From contig NC_090997.1 of NCBI RefSeq assembly GCF_041146395.1, positions 33,831,501-33,895,500 of the forward strand: a stretch of DNA of 64,000 bases, in the 5' to 3' direction. Within the stretch, counting starts at the first letter, position 1; every line of letters begins with the position of its first letter. The notes beneath the pieces were generated by a model. The model did no database searches and was not told the origin of the DNA. It saw only the letters and a program-made list of their open reading frames with translations. A program made the translations under genes and the position numbers. Source of the DNA: Eulemur rufifrons. Taxonomy: Eukaryota; Chordata; Mammalia; Primates; Lemuridae. Positions 1 to 12,624 of this stretch are shown piece by piece.

Positions 1-1510
1 ACTTAGGTGATATTCCACTGGTATTAAATTTAACTTCTTGGAAAATCAGTCTAACCTAATTAGATATAACCAGACTTCCAAAAATCATAAAAATATCAAG
101 ATTGTTAAGGTAATGAAATCAAGCTTTTGCATGAATACTCTGCTTTATCCCTCTGCTATTGAAGGCAGATGAGAATGAACATAAGATCATTTGTGTTGGA
201 AACATTAATTAAAACTAATTAAATTTAGTACATTGTACCATTGCATCGTTCATAATACAGAGAAACTCTGTATTCACTTAGCAAAATTACAACTTTTTAA
301 AAAATTAATGGAAATTTATTTAAAATTAAAATTCAAAGATGGAAAATTTAAACAAGAAAAATAACACTGAAGAAGACATCTTGTTACACAAGGGCAGCTG
401 AAAGGCAGACAAATAACAGGATATGGCTGGTAGGATAAACAGAGAGAGACAAGTCTTAAGTAGTTTCCGTGACACATTGCTGAGCTGTGGTAACCAGAGA
501 AGCACAGAGGCTGATTCAAAATGGATACAGAAAAAGTGAATATGGCATGCAGGAAGAGTGACAAAAAGAGCCAAGGGCCAGGAAAGAATGAAATGGAATG
601 ATGTCTTAGAGAGAGATACCTTCCCTGGCAAGACTGGTGGAAAATAGAGCCCCAGAGATTGGTTTTGTTTATGCTCTCTTGCCAGCAACTACTTGTTTAC
701 AATACAAGGGTTAAGTCAAAGATGACGGGTGTACCTGACGATGACAGGAAAGCATTTTTACAGTAAGCGTGTTTTGCAGTCCTAGGGCTTTCATCTGGTA
801 GAAAGAATTCAGGCATCATTTAAAATCAATCATGCATGTGACAGCCAAGGATGCATTTCAGATAATCCACTGGGACAAACGTTTCACTTGCTAAATTTGA
901 GACGCAGATAAAGAGATGCAAAAGCAAATTGAGTGGGAAAAATTTCACTTTATTAAGTAAGATTCCTTCTCCCTTTTCATCAGTATCAGAGCTGGAATAA
1001 ACCTGACACAACAGTAACTGCAGAAATGACTGAAATGAAGTAAAGAGGTTATTGTCATTGAGTAGGTATCCCCGTGGCAATGGGAATAGACTTTGTACAC
1101 TAAGAGTGGAAAGACTGAATAGACACAATCTGTATTCTGAGAGCTCAGAGTCATTCTGATGGTTGTGAGGATGAGCGAGAAAAGATACACAGGAGTCATC
1201 GTATCAGAAATGACCAACATTCTAGCTTTGCTGGAATGAACTAATTTGTGAGATAAAATTCTTTCCAAGTTATAATGCAAATTTAGAGAAAACAGCCCAA
1301 AACAGCTTTAGCTACTGCTTTGTTATCACAAAAATGGAAACTGAACTACTCTTAACAGGAGAATTTAGACACTGATCAAAATAACTTTAAAAAATCCCCA
1401 GCTCCTGTGGAAATTATTTTTTTTGCATATGTCACATCAAAATGCATAACAAAGAGTTCTTTGTGATGAAGTCACTAGATATCATCAAAGGAAAAATTTA
1501 TCTTGCTGGA
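1..1510. other. AT-rich intergenic DNA, nothing identified
   Basis: No recognised repeat or gene. Open frames of up to 120 codons on the minus strand show no family similarity and are probably chance frames. Confidence 0.5.
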
Positions 1511-1514
1511 GGCA

Positions 1515-1755
1515 TAATAACTAACCCTTATAGAGCACTTTTTAAGTGTCAGGCATGGTGGCAAGTGCTTTGATGTAAGTTTAACAACAACCCTGGGAAG
1601 AAGGTATTATTAATATCTCTATTTTCATATAGAGAAAAAATTAGACTGAGAAAGGTTAAGTAGCTTGCTAAGGAACACAACTAAGAACAGTGCAGGGATT
1701 CCACTGCAGGCTGCCTCACCTAAAAGCCTGAGTCTTGATCACAACTCTACACTAA
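1515..1755 (-). repeat. MIR SINE
   Basis: The hallmark order of an inverted MIR is seen: small-peak text similar to TATAGAGCACTTTTTAAGTG, then CAACAACCCTGGGAAG, then GAGAAAGGTTAAGTAGCTTG. An ancient tRNA-derived SINE relic with heavy divergence. Confidence 0.85.
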
Positions 1756-2126
1756 AAGGTTTTCTGCATGCCCAGTCTGAAATACCTGGTCACTCACCCC
1801 CAAGGCAACAGCCAATGTGGCCCTCATTACTTGGCGTTTGCCCCTGGGTTTTGTGGGTGAGGTTTCCTGCCACAGGCCACAAACACTGCTCATCTCTTCA
1901 CTCACAATACTGGTTGCTGGCTAGAAAGGTGATCTGATTGTGTCATCTGTCACCACACTGATTTCCACAGTTCATTCTGTCAATCTTACAGACTAAGCAG
2001 ATGTGTCTTTTCTCCCTCTCTCCAGCCTATGGGTAGCCCTCAAGAAGCCCATTCTTTGGTTGTAGATATTCATAGAAGGCATTCTTTCCTGACTGAATTA
2101 ATCATAGTACAGTGATCACTTAGGGC

Positions 2127-2330
2127 AGTTGTATTCAAAGTATAGTCCTCAAAATGGCAGAGCAGCAACACCCCAGAGCTTGATAGAAAGGCGATTTCTC
2201 AGGCCCCACCCCAGACTTACAATATCACTGTCTTTGCAGTGGAAGCCCACAAATCTGCATTTTACCAAAATCCCAGGGTGAGTTGCAAACACGTGAGAGT
2301 TTGACAGACACCAACTTAGGGGACTTCCTA
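2127..2330 (+). repeat. MER5A-like hAT-Charlie relic
   Basis: The core CAGGCCCCACCCCAGACTTA and the following AATCTGCATTTTACCAAAAT match the centre and right part of MER5A, a non-autonomous hAT element. The left end is diverged. Confidence 0.7.
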
Positions 2331-2519
2331 TGGCCATCACTTTTCCTCATGTTCAGAAGATTCCTGGCTCTATATCTGGGGATTCAGGAATCACAATCAA
2401 TTCTCCAGGGCAGGCATTCCCAGTCTCAGCTGGCTAGAGATTCCTTGGCTAGAGATAGTAGATATTGGTTGTAGCCACACTTGAAAATGTCTCCTTGTCA
2501 TAAAATGGTAAACTGTACG

Positions 2520-4820
2520 TTTTTCTTGGAGCCCTAGTTCTCCTCAGATACCCAAAGAAATCAATGACACAGCAAACTTCATCCTAGGATCAGACCTATC
2601 ACAGCTCCCGGTTACTCCTGGGCTTTGGTATGCTTCACTGCATAAAAGAGCTCAAAACTGAGACCCAAAAACTACACAGAATTCAGTTCAATGTAAAGTG
2701 ATGGAAAGTGAAAGGTAAGTGACAAATTTGTGATAGAGAAACACCATCCCTACCTTCCAATCCTTCAGTTTATACCTGGCTGCCTCAGTGATCACCTTTT
2801 CCTGAATGTTTACTTAATATTCAAGAGATTAATTTTGATTAAGTCCCTAGTGCCAGAGTCCTATCCTGCCAAACAAGAGGTTTATAGTCTACTTGAAGGG
2901 ATGCCGTGAGTGCATAAATTATACAAAGGTAATATAAACAAAACAAGAAGTTGCAAACAAAATCACCAATTATTTATATCACAAGCGGTGGAAGCTCTAT
3001 CTAAACAGAACCTGATCATCTCATTTATGCAACTGATCCTTGATAAAAAGAAAACAAATTAAACTAGAGTTTCAATCATCCAGCACCAGGGGGCCTCAGT
3101 GCACATTACAGGCAGCTCAAATGGTTAAAATTTCAGTTTTTCAAAAATGGTTAGTATAGATTTCCTTTAACTTTAAAATTAATTTTCTTCCTACTTTTTC
3201 ATCTTGTACTAAAGATTTACCCCCACCTGTCTCCACATCTCACTTCCTCCTTGTCTATCTCTGTATCAGTCACCCTATCCTTGAAGTTTTTGCATCTCTC
3301 TCCTTGTGATCACACAACTTATTTTAGATCTGGCCAGAGTTTCTTTAGAAAATTTCAATCTGGACTCCTAACACCCAGAATTTAAATTCATTCTGCATCC
3401 GGACAAAGCAGGAAGGAGAGACTTGTAGAGACAGACATAACATGAAGGCAGATGTCAAACAATAGTGGGTTAAGGAAAGACAGATGTCAATAAAATAGGA
3501 GAGAAAGTTGGATCAATAAATATGTAAGCAGAAAGATAGCTGATTTGAAAGACTAAAGATCCTGTAAAAAGCTTCGTAAGACTTTGCACAATCTAAACAA
3601 AAGGCTTCAACTAACCGTGGCCTGGGTATCTGAAATTTAGCACTTATACTTTACAGTTACCTTAATCACTTATAAATAAATGGCATAATTATTCTTCAGC
3701 TATGAATGTGCATGTCTACACTTTCAGGTAGAATGGTCAAAATCATTGTTATATCAAAATCTGAGTTAAATATGTTTTCATTTTCTAATATTCTAGTAAT
3801 ATCAGCAAAATTATTGCATAGACTACATGTAACTTTTCAAAAAGCAAAAGCAAGGAAATTTTGGCAAGTTGGTAGTATAGGAAAAACTGTCCTTAATATA
3901 GTTTTCAAAAGCATCTCTGAATCTAATGGTTGATCCAAACAGAAGCAGATTGTCAAGTGTGCAGCCAATTGATCTTCTACGAGGAACCAGTCACATGAAT
4001 CTCCATTTTGGCCCCCCACGGGCATCTTCTATCATTTGAGCACTAGATAAGTGTTTCTGATGTCTACTTCATATTTGCAAAATGAGTTATATAAGTAAAC
4101 ACATTAAATATATTGTTTAGGGATACTTACATATGTGCTGATAGTCTTCCTTAAAGGAAGGAGATGCTAAACATAAAATTCAGAATAAAAGTTCCCTCCC
4201 AGAAGGAAGGCAGTAGATTGCTATAAGGAAAAGCACAATGGTATTGGTGATGCTCTGGTTCTTAAATTAGGTAATGGATGTGTATTTTATTACTAGCCAT
4301 CATAACTTATATCATGCATGGTTTTGTAGGCATAAAATGTTACATAGTAAAAAATTTAAGCAAATCATCCACAACTTTTATTATTCTACCAAATCTATAG
4401 AATGCCAATTCAGAATAACCCCCAGAGTTATGAAAATTCATGAGTAAATACTAATCATATAGGGAACTAAGGAAGGCTTAGACCTTAAAATATTTTTCTA
4501 ATTGATTTGAAAGTAGGGAAGACATCACTTTGCCAAAGAAATCAAGAGAAGTACACCTGACCCTTCTGTTTCTTGGCTGTTCATGAATGTAACAATAACA
4601 AATTTGTCTTTTTCCAAAAATAATTTATAACCAATTTCCCCATAGAAATTATAAGTTTTAAAGATAGGCTGGGATGTATTTAAAAATGAAATGTTTTTTC
4701 TTAAATACTAGGGTACTATGAATTTTAGTTGGGATAAATGTCTGCAAATGCCACCAAGCGGGTTGAGGAAGAGAATAAAATACAGGAGCTACTACACATT
4801 TTAAAAATATTTTGATTTTT
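2520..4820. other. AT-rich intergenic DNA, nothing identified
   Basis: No gene or clear repeat seen except a possible CTCF motif at 3083-3097. A 13-base direct duplication (GGCTAGAGAT-type) lies just before it at 2432-2458. Confidence 0.4.
3083..3097 (+). promoter_or_regulatory. Candidate CTCF site
   Basis: GCACCAGGGGGCCTC keeps the CACCAGGGGGC core of the CTCF motif in forward orientation. Occupancy is unknown. Confidence 0.4.
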
Positions 4821-6134
4821 GAAAGTTAGATTTATGTCCAGAAGAGTTTTTCCTACATTTTCTTCTATAAATTTTATAATTTGATGCATTATATTTAAGT
4901 CTTTAATTCATCTTGAATTAATTTTTGTATATAGCAAGAGACAGAGTTTCTGTTTTATTCCTCTGTATGTGTCTATCCAATTTTTCCACCACCATTTATT
5001 AAATAGGGTGTCCTTTCCCCAGTATATATTTTTGTCTGATTTGTTGAAGATCAGTTGGTCATACCTATACAGTTTTATATCTGGGTTCTCTATTCTGGTC
5101 CATTGTTCTATATCTTTACTTTTGTAACAGTATCATGCCGTTTTGGTTACTATAGCCTTGTAGTCTAATTTGAAGTCCAGGTAATGTGATGCCTCCAGAT
5201 TTGTTCATGTTGCATAAGATTGGCTATTCAAGCTCTTTTTTGGTTCCAAATGAAGTTTAGGATTATTTTTTCTAGACCTATGAAATAACATTGGTATGTT
5301 GATGGAAACTGTGTTGAATCCATAAACTGCTTCAAGCAGAATGGACATTTTGACAATGTTGATTCTACCAATCCATGAGCATGGGATGTTTTTCCATTTG
5401 TTTGTGTAGGAAAAACTCTTCTAGACATAGGCCTAGGCAAAGGATTTATGACTAAGACCCCAAAGGTAAATATAGCAGCAACAAAAATAAATAAATGGGA
5501 CTTAATTAAATTAAAAACTTCTACACAGCAAAGGAAATAATCAACAGAGTAAACAAGCAACCTATACAATGGGAGAAAATATTTGCAAACTATACATCTG
5601 ACAAAGGACTAATGTCCAGAATCTACAAAGAACTCAAACAAATCATTAAGAAAAAAAAAAAAAAAAACATCAAAAAGTGGGCAAAAGACATGAACAGAAT
5701 TTTTTTGAAAGAAGATAGGCAAATGGCCAACAAACATGAAAAAATGTTCCATATCATTAATCACTGGGGAAATGCAAATTAAAACTACAGTGAGATACTG
5801 CTACCTTACCCTTGCCAGCATGGCCATTATTAAAAAATAAAAAAAAAAAAACAGATGCTGGCATGGATGAAGAGAAAAAGGAAGACTTATACACTGTTGA
5901 TGGGACTGCAAACTTATACAACCTCTATGGAAAACAGTATGGAGATTCCTCAAAGAGCTGAAAGTAGACCTACCATTTGATCCAGCAATACCACTACTGG
6001 TTATATACCCACAGGAAAAGAATGATTTTATCAGAATGACAAATGCACTTGGATGTTTATTGCAGCACAAATCACAATTACAAAGATATGGTATCAACCA
6101 AGTGTCTATCAGTTCATGGGTGGACAAAGTGGAT

Positions 6135-6190
6135 GTGTGTGTGTGTTTGCGTGTATATAGATTTCTATATACACGCAAACACACACACAC
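6135..6190. repeat. Perfect hairpin, 26-bp arms, 4-nt loop
   Basis: 6135-6160 and 6165-6190 are exact reverse complements, separated by ATTT. The outer part is a (TG)n/(CA)n run, and the inner part includes TTTGCGTGTATATAG. It lies in the L1 body at the site where a microsatellite expanded. Confidence 0.95.
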
Positions 6191-6325
6191 AAACACCCCA
6201 TGGAGTACTAGTAAGCCATAAAAAGTAATGAAATAATGTCTTTTGCAGCAACTTGGATGGAACTGGAGACCATTATCCTAAGTGGAGTGTCTCAGGAATG
6301 GAAAAAAAATATCACATGTTCTTAC

Positions 6326-6739
6326 TGTAACAGAGGGAATGGCCTAGGGAAAAAAAGGGCAAAAATATTTTCTGTCTTTTTAAAACTTTCCCCACTCTTT
6401 TGGGAACTGCAGCTTGGCCTGCATCCCTGAGACAGGTTAAGTCTTTTGTTAAAACTCCCAGGTTGCACCAGCCCCCCAGGTGGGTGGCTGGTGGAGTTCA
6501 CAGGATTTCTTTTTGGCAGAGATGGGGATTAGAATAGTTAACCACAGTAATTGCCTGAAGCCGAGAACCCTCCCTTTAATAGCTCTGTATTTCTGCCTAT
6601 ATTCAGGAAATTTGGGATTTTTGAGACGAGAAGGTCCTCCTTTGTCGGCAAAGTAAACTCTCTTTCCTTCCTTCTCAAACCGCTTGCCCTCTTTCTTCTG
6701 ATTCGGCCTCATAGACAAATGACTGAGCTTTCAGTAACA
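6326..6739 (+). mobile_element. Solo LTR of an endogenous retrovirus (ERV1-like)
   Basis: A 414-bp block interrupts the L1. It starts TGTAACAG and ends CAGTAACA, flanked by TTAC (6322-6325) and TTAG (6740-6743), consistent with a 4-bp target duplication with one change. Inside, TTTAATAGCTCTGTATTTCTGCC near 6576 looks like a decayed polyadenylation region followed by a pyrimidine-rich U5. No viral coding sequence is present. The family is not identified; a class I LTR is the best guess from the 4-bp duplication. Confidence 0.75.
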
Positions 6740-6979
6740 TTAGTAATATGTGGGAGCTAAACAATAGGTACACATGGGCACAAAGAGATGTAACGGACAT
6801 TGGAAACTAAGAAGCGGAGAGGATGGCAGGGGGCAGGGCAGTGAGGGATAAAAACTTACCTATTGGATACAATGAACACTGCCTTGGCAGTGGGCACACT
6901 GAAAGCCTTGACTTCAGCATTTTACAGCGTATCCATGTAACAAAAGCATTAATATTTTGAAATTTTAAAAAGTTAGGCT

Positions 6980-8080
6980 TATGAAAACAATAAAAAATAA
7001 TAAAGACTTGAATTGGTGCTTTATCAGCACATTTGAAATTATCTTAGGTATGGATATAGACAAGATAAGTGGAGATTGGGCAACAATGAGGTAAATGTAC
7101 AACTTGTTGAATGAACGTGCCCTAAGAGTCAGCACTCATTGGTGGGTGTAAAGTAATTCAGGTTGTAAAGTAATCTTTATCAATGTAGCAGATTACAGGA
7201 GTATGGAAACATTAGTTAATGAAATATAGGATATAAAGAATATTCCAAATGGTCTTGACCAGCTACATTGGTGAACCAAACCCAGCAAAATGTATGTAAA
7301 GTCCAACACTTAGGGTTATAAACTGTAGTAAGAAGGTATATGTGAAAAAAAAAAAGTTACCAAAAGGGGATTTGATCTCTGTCTACATAGAAGTAGAGTG
7401 TTCAGAAGGAATGAAGTAATCATTCTCTACTCTGAACTGGTCAGCTTCTACTCAGGAAATTTTGTGTTCATTTCTGAGTGCCATATCTAAATATGTACAA
7501 CTATTATGTACCCATAATAAATAAAAAGAAAAAAAAAGAGATGTTGAAGAAAACAACCAGGGTAATCAGTTTTCTTGAATCAGCATCATATATGGAGTAG
7601 CAGATATCTAAACCAAAGAAGAAAAGACATGGCAGGGAAGAGAAAATGAATTCTCAATTGTGTATACAGTTACTTCAGGAAATCTCATATGACTAAAGAA
7701 CTGGATTCAATTTGCATATTGTTGTCTGTGAGGCTGAGGATATAACCAAAGAAAGGAAGAATTATCTGAAACTTTTTCTTCCATGGAGATAATTAAACTG
7801 AGGTAGAATGCTATAAAGGAGACTCAAATATTTGATATAGGTTATATGAGATTCATTTTAAGATTACTTCCAAATCTAAATGTGTGTGTCTATGTGCATG
7901 TGTCTGTGTGTAATTTTTAATTTATACATTTTTAAATAAATACAATTTTTAAGATTTAAAAAAAATAGCTCAATAAAATTTTGACTTAAACTAAAACATG
8001 AAGGGAGGGCAAAAATGAGAATCAAGAGAGTCTAGAGAAGCTGATGTTGAGAAAAAGATTAAAACAAAGAAAAATAAAAT
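6980..8080. other. AT-rich intergenic DNA with a short L1 3' end
   Basis: About 7485-7535 reads like an old L1 tail (TATGTACAACTATTATGTAC then an A-rich end). The rest is unassigned. A TG-rich low-complexity patch lies at 7880-7912. Confidence 0.4.
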
Positions 8081-8084
8081 ACAG

Positions 8085-8630
8085 TGACCAAGAGAGCATT
8101 AATGTTCCCCTCAGCTTAACTAAACTTTAGACCTCAGAGTCAGGCCTCTTCCTGACTCTGGGCTGTGACCTTTCTTTTCTTGGAGCATTTACTTTAAAAA
8201 AACCTTTCAACTGTAAATTCTTTCTCTGCCCCTTTGAGATGTATATTTTCTCCCAGCCTTTTGCCAGTTTTATAATCCAAAAATGTCTTTCTCAAGGACA
8301 TGGGAGCCATCTCTTTGAAAGGTAATTATCAAGGAAAGTAGTGCCCTTATCTCTGAATCTCAGAGGAATGTCCTTGGGCACCAATTAGCAAACACATATG
8401 GCATAATGACAGAGAAGAACATTTGCAAATTCAGGAAAAAAATTGCTCACAATGCTCAACACATCCCATTGATCCTAATGGCCTCCAGCACTTTTCTACT
8501 AGCTCACCCCAGTGCTTAAAAACTCTCTTGCCCTTTGTTTAGCATAATTTAATTCAGACTGAGGCCTCTCTCCTGTATTGCAATAGGTTTGAATAAAATC
8601 TTCCTTGCCTATTTAACTTTCTCCAGGGCA
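8085..8630 (+). mobile_element. Ancient LTR, ERVL-type
   Basis: The block ends with a typical LTR polyadenylation region: GGCCTCTCTCCTGTATTGCA followed by GAATAAAATCTTCCTTGCC. The upstream text (CTTTAGACCTCAGAGTCAGG) also fits LTR33/LTR16-like elements as I remember them. Ends are not sharply defined and no internal retroviral sequence follows. Confidence 0.5.
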
Positions 8631-9107
8631 AATACTGCTTTGACAATGGCAGCCAAGGTAAGACCCAAGGATAGAAAGCCAGGCAAGAAACCAAGGTCTA
8701 TACAGGTGCCACCACCCAGCAAACATTTCTTAGTGCCAATTAACAGTCTATAATTGCAAGGAATATAGTATTTATAGTCTACTAGCACAATAAGGGTTTG
8801 CCACAAATGACTTTAATTTAGTTGAAAATAAGGAGTGCCTTGAGAGATCTCATAAAGTTCTATAAACAAATCATAAAGTTATATGGTTGATGTTAGAAAC
8901 CAAAGACCCAAGAAGCATGTGTAAAACTCCAGCAACAATAGGAGTAAGGCAAGAGATTTTTGAGACAGCTAATACACAAACAAGAGTCAATTACCAGGCA
9001 TAAGGAGTAGCAGAGTGGTTGAGAAGGTGACATGGAATAAAAAATGTGGTGAGAGTGGCAGAGCCTCTCTGCCTCAGCCCTTGATTAGTATGTGATCACA
9101 ATAGGGA

Positions 9108-9108
<1 letters not shown>

Positions 9109-9150
<42 letters not shown>
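9109..9150. repeat. (CA)n microsatellite
   Basis: About 21 uninterrupted CA units; likely length-variable. Confidence 0.97.
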
Positions 9151-9152
<2 letters not shown>

Positions 9153-9214
9153 TATGTTCCAAAGATCTGGGGGAACCAGGGAGGTCAGGTCAGCTGTCTG
9201 CTTTAATGATATGA

Positions 9215-9418
9215 ACAGTAACAACAACACCCAATAATAGTGCCATGCCAAGTGTTTTACATACTTTACATCATTTAATCCTTCCTAAAATCCAATGGAG
9301 AAGATGCCCACTTATCTGATAAGGAAACTGAGTCTCAGAGAAGTCACACAGTCAGCAGAAAGTGAAGTTGACATTTAAACTAAAGCTGATTCCAAAACCC
9401 ATATTCTTATCTGATTAA
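9215..9418 (-). repeat. MIR SINE
   Basis: Inverted MIR text: GCCAAGTGTTTTACATACTT, then GATAAGGAAACTGAGTCTCA. Confidence 0.85.
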
Positions 9419-9421
9419 TCC

Positions 9422-9548
9422 AGTGGTCCTCAATTCTAACTAAATGTTAAAATCACCTGGAGTGCTATTTAAAATAACAATGTTTGGTTCCCATCTCCAG
9501 AGATTCAGATTTAATTGGTTTGGGGTGAGGCCCAGACATTAGTGTAAG
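9422..9548 (+). repeat. MER5-type hAT relic
   Basis: CCAGTGGTCCTCAATTCTAA followed by AAAATCACCTGGAGTGCTAT and GGTTTGGGGTGAGGCCCAGA match MER5A/B, directly adjoining the MIR. Confidence 0.8.
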
Positions 9549-9879
9549 AAAGTAAAAAGTAAATGAACCCTACTAAAGGTGACTGTGCTATGCAGCCAAT
9601 GTTGTGAGCTATTGCATTAGCTATTCTGTTGCTCCTCCTACCATTTCTGTGGTGGAAATAATAGCACAAATCAATACCAGCAGAGACAAAGCTGGCTTCT
9701 TACCACTTCCTCACCTCTAATTCACCTTAGAAAACAGCGTTCTGGCTTCCACACTCACCATCCACTCAGACTGCAACATGCTGCTAAAGCTACCAATTAA
9801 CTTCCACCTGACAAATCCACAATCCTTTTAGTACTAGATCTTCTTCCTTCATCATTTGACACTATGATTAGAGCATCAT

Positions 9880-10380
9880 TCTTGAAACTATAGTTCTTTC
9901 CCGTTTTGTGAAATACTATGTCTGTGGAACTATCCTGCGCTTCCCTCTGAGTTTTCTTCCTGGGCTCATCCCTGTAACTTCTGTGTTTCCCAGGTGTTTC
10001 CCAGGATTCCATCCTCATCCTCTACTTTTCTCATTCCACTCATGCATTCCTGCAGAGTTATCTCACCCACCCCTACATTATCAACTACCCCCTAAGAAAA
10101 ACAAACTCCACATTCCTGTCTCCATCCTAGTCTCTGTCCTGGGCCTCAGCTCCACATATCCAGCCGCCTATTCCACATATCTCCACCTGCTTTATTGCAG
10201 ACCAAGGATTCCTGGACCTTGGGAGATTCCAGCCCAGGAGCCAAGGGTCTCCCATGTGATCCAGAACCTGTTGTTCTGTGCATCGTGTAGGGGGCAGAGT
10301 GATCATTTACTCATCCGCTCCATGCCTTGCAAGCTTACTTCTTATGCCTCAGAAGGCATTTGCCCTCCTGATGTCAAAGC
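9880..10380 (+). repeat. L2 LINE fragment
   Basis: Pyrimidine-rich text such as TGTTTCCCAGGATTCCATCC, CTGTCCTGGGCCTCAGCTCC and the later GATCATTTACTCATCCGCTC fits the ORF end and 3' part of L2. The 161-codon open frame here is not a gene. Confidence 0.55.
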
Positions 10381-10399
10381 AAAAGCTTACTAAGAATAT

Positions 10400-12325
10400 T
10401 ATTTTAATGGAATGTTAAGAAAATAGAAATTAAGAGAAATGTTTTCTGCAATATCCTTTGCCTGTTTCCAGGTTCTTTTACATTCTACTGGGACATAAGC
10501 CAAAGGAGCTATTGCTCACAGTCATGGTTGATTTGCGATTTCCTTATTCTGACTCTGTACTGCTAACTAGAACTAGTATACAATACTCAGTTTTGTTTTT
10601 CAGTTCAAATATTTAAGAAACTAAATATAATTTATTTCCCAATTATTTAGCTATATACAGTTGATGTGTTTTCCTGCCTTTTTCTCATTTCTGAGATCAC
10701 ATTTGTTAAAATATGTTGTTTGATAAAGACAAATTGTTAGTTATATGTTCCAATTTTATGATAAATTAATGTTCATTAATTTTACTATATAAACTAATAA
10801 TACTCTGAAAGAAATCACATTTTGATCATTAGCTATTTTTATAGTATTATTCTTAACAATTATGATACTAGTGATAACAGTGATAACAGATAAATTATTT
10901 TCTTTAGTGAAATTTTTTCATAATTTATGTTGCCTATTATTAGAATGTTCATCTTAGTCTATCTCTAATATATCAGAACACAAAAATGTTATAGAATTCT
11001 TTATTTTTACTAGAGTTATGAATGAGTAATAAGGTTATATAAATTAAGCACCTGGCTCAATAATTGAAGTCCACATTTATGAGTTACAAGTCCAGGAGCT
11101 GCTTGCTCAATATTAAGTGATAATTATATGGATGGGTGCACCATTTAATTTATAATAAAATACGAGTGCTTTGCAATTAACATTAAGACAAAAATCCAAT
11201 TAGGAAGTTTGCAAATTTAGTCATTCCATTATTTAATATATTAATTTTGTCATATTAAAATTATCTCCCCAGTGTTAAATTTTTAAATGAATTTCTGGTA
11301 CAATTTCCCCTTGCTTATGAGCTAATATGCATATTATGCATGCTGGATACAATAATATTCAATGGATTCTCCTTTTTTGCTTCATGAGTTTAATATAAAA
11401 CATCATTTTCACTGTGCTCCATGTAAGACTTGCTGAAACTTGCCTATGAACACAGAATTTCTCCAAGACTTAAATTTTTTATCTCCCACTTGAAGCAAAG
11501 CTCTAAACTGAAAACTTTAGATAAGATGGTTTATGGTATGATTTGTGATGTAAAAATTTGAGTCAAGAGATGAAATCTATTGCCTTTTTCAATACTAATC
11601 TTTTTTATAGATAATTAATAGAGAGAAACACTTAAGTAGCTTTGTGGATAATTTGCCCCTAGGAATGTTCATTATGGGATTCAATTAGGTATAAAATAGG
11701 TGAGTTCATACCAAAATGGAAGCACAACTAATCTGTAAAATAAAATGCCTTGTGATAAATTTGGCTGCATGATGTGATCCAGTTATATTCCTGAGTAATA
11801 GTTTTAGGAAGAAACCAGAATTACCTATCATACACAGAAGTCAGGCGTTTGACCAGTGCCCACCAGGCCTGCTATGATGCACAGACATTTGCACTGACTA
11901 CCAGGGAGACTGCCAGACACTTTTTTTCCCCCTGTAGGCTGTGGGCCACAGAAATGCCAGTGGAGACAGAAATGCTCTGGGCTGCCATCACAGCTTCTCT
12001 CTTTGGTTGTCTAGCAGGAATAATCAGCTGAAATTAACAGTCTCCCATCTTCATTCCCAGTCTCATATTTCCACATCAGTGTAATCTGAAGTTATCACCA
12101 GTGTAGAATTCCTAGTTTGATACAGAGTTCAAACATTAAAAACAGAAAAAAAAAATTACCAATGGAATTTTAAGGATAAAGAGTAGCAGTATTGGTTTCC
12201 ATGTATATAGGTTAGGATTTTGTAGTCAATGTAAGCAACATGCCCTAAAAATGCTTTCTTGCTTCTCAACCACTTATTGCTGCAAATCTACGTTCTCCTA
12301 CCTAACCCACCTCAATACATTCTAA
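10400..12325. other. Repeat-poor AT-rich intergenic DNA
   Basis: No repeat family recognised. Around 11100-11420 there are many homeodomain/POU-like words (TTAATTTT, ATGCATATTATGCATG near 11330). This could be a conserved non-coding element, but conservation cannot be judged here. Confidence 0.4.
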
Positions 12326-12334
12326 GGTCACAAA

Positions 12335-12622
12335 TGACTGATACCCATCTAGAGGATCAACTGAAACTGCAGACCTCCCTGCTGCAGCAAAATATTCAAA
12401 TGCTTTCCAACAAAAAGCAGATACAACAAAGTCATTAAAAGATTAGTTAACTTTAAAATTAACAAATAGTTTTCATGTTTTGCAATTATTAAGTTAGTAG
12501 TTAAATTTTAACAAACCAATGTACACTTTTAAGTATATCTAATTGAAGTGTCTTGAATGCAGCCTTATTTGATTACAGCTAAGTTAATGCAGCCTTCCAA
12601 CATGAAAAGTTTCCCCACCCCT
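12335..12622 (-). repeat. hAT-like DNA transposon relic
   Basis: The right edge reads TTTCCCCACCCCTG, the reverse complement of a CAGGGGTGGG-type hAT terminus. The AT-rich body with TTGAATGCAGCCTTATTTGA is typical of MER-type non-autonomous elements. The other terminus is not clear. Confidence 0.45.
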
Positions 12623-12624
12623 GT

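Larger units (their letters stand above)
4830..6968 (+). mobile_element. L1 with 5' inversion (twin priming), interrupted by an LTR
   Basis: From about 4830 to 5407 the L1 ORF2 text runs in reverse; from 5408 it runs forward to the 3' end near 6968. The same 20-base stretch (GGAAAAACTCTTCT...) appears reversed near the left edge and forward at the junction, so the inversion carries a short duplication. An AAAGTTAG target duplication is seen at 4822-4829 and 6969-6976. The 3' UTR text (GGGCACAAAGAGATGTAACG) resembles L1MA/L1PB types. ORF2 is broken by stops and by the inversion. A solo LTR occupies 6326-6739. Confidence 0.85.

Noticed and set aside
5228..5569. 113-codon minus-strand frame
   Set aside because: It spans the L1 inversion junction, so it is a chimera of L1 pieces.
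6449..6718. 89-codon minus-strand frame
   Set aside because: It lies entirely inside the solo LTR and has no viral coding similarity that I could see.
9908..10393. 161-codon open frame
   Set aside because: It lies over L2-like sequence, and its product has no recognisable domain.
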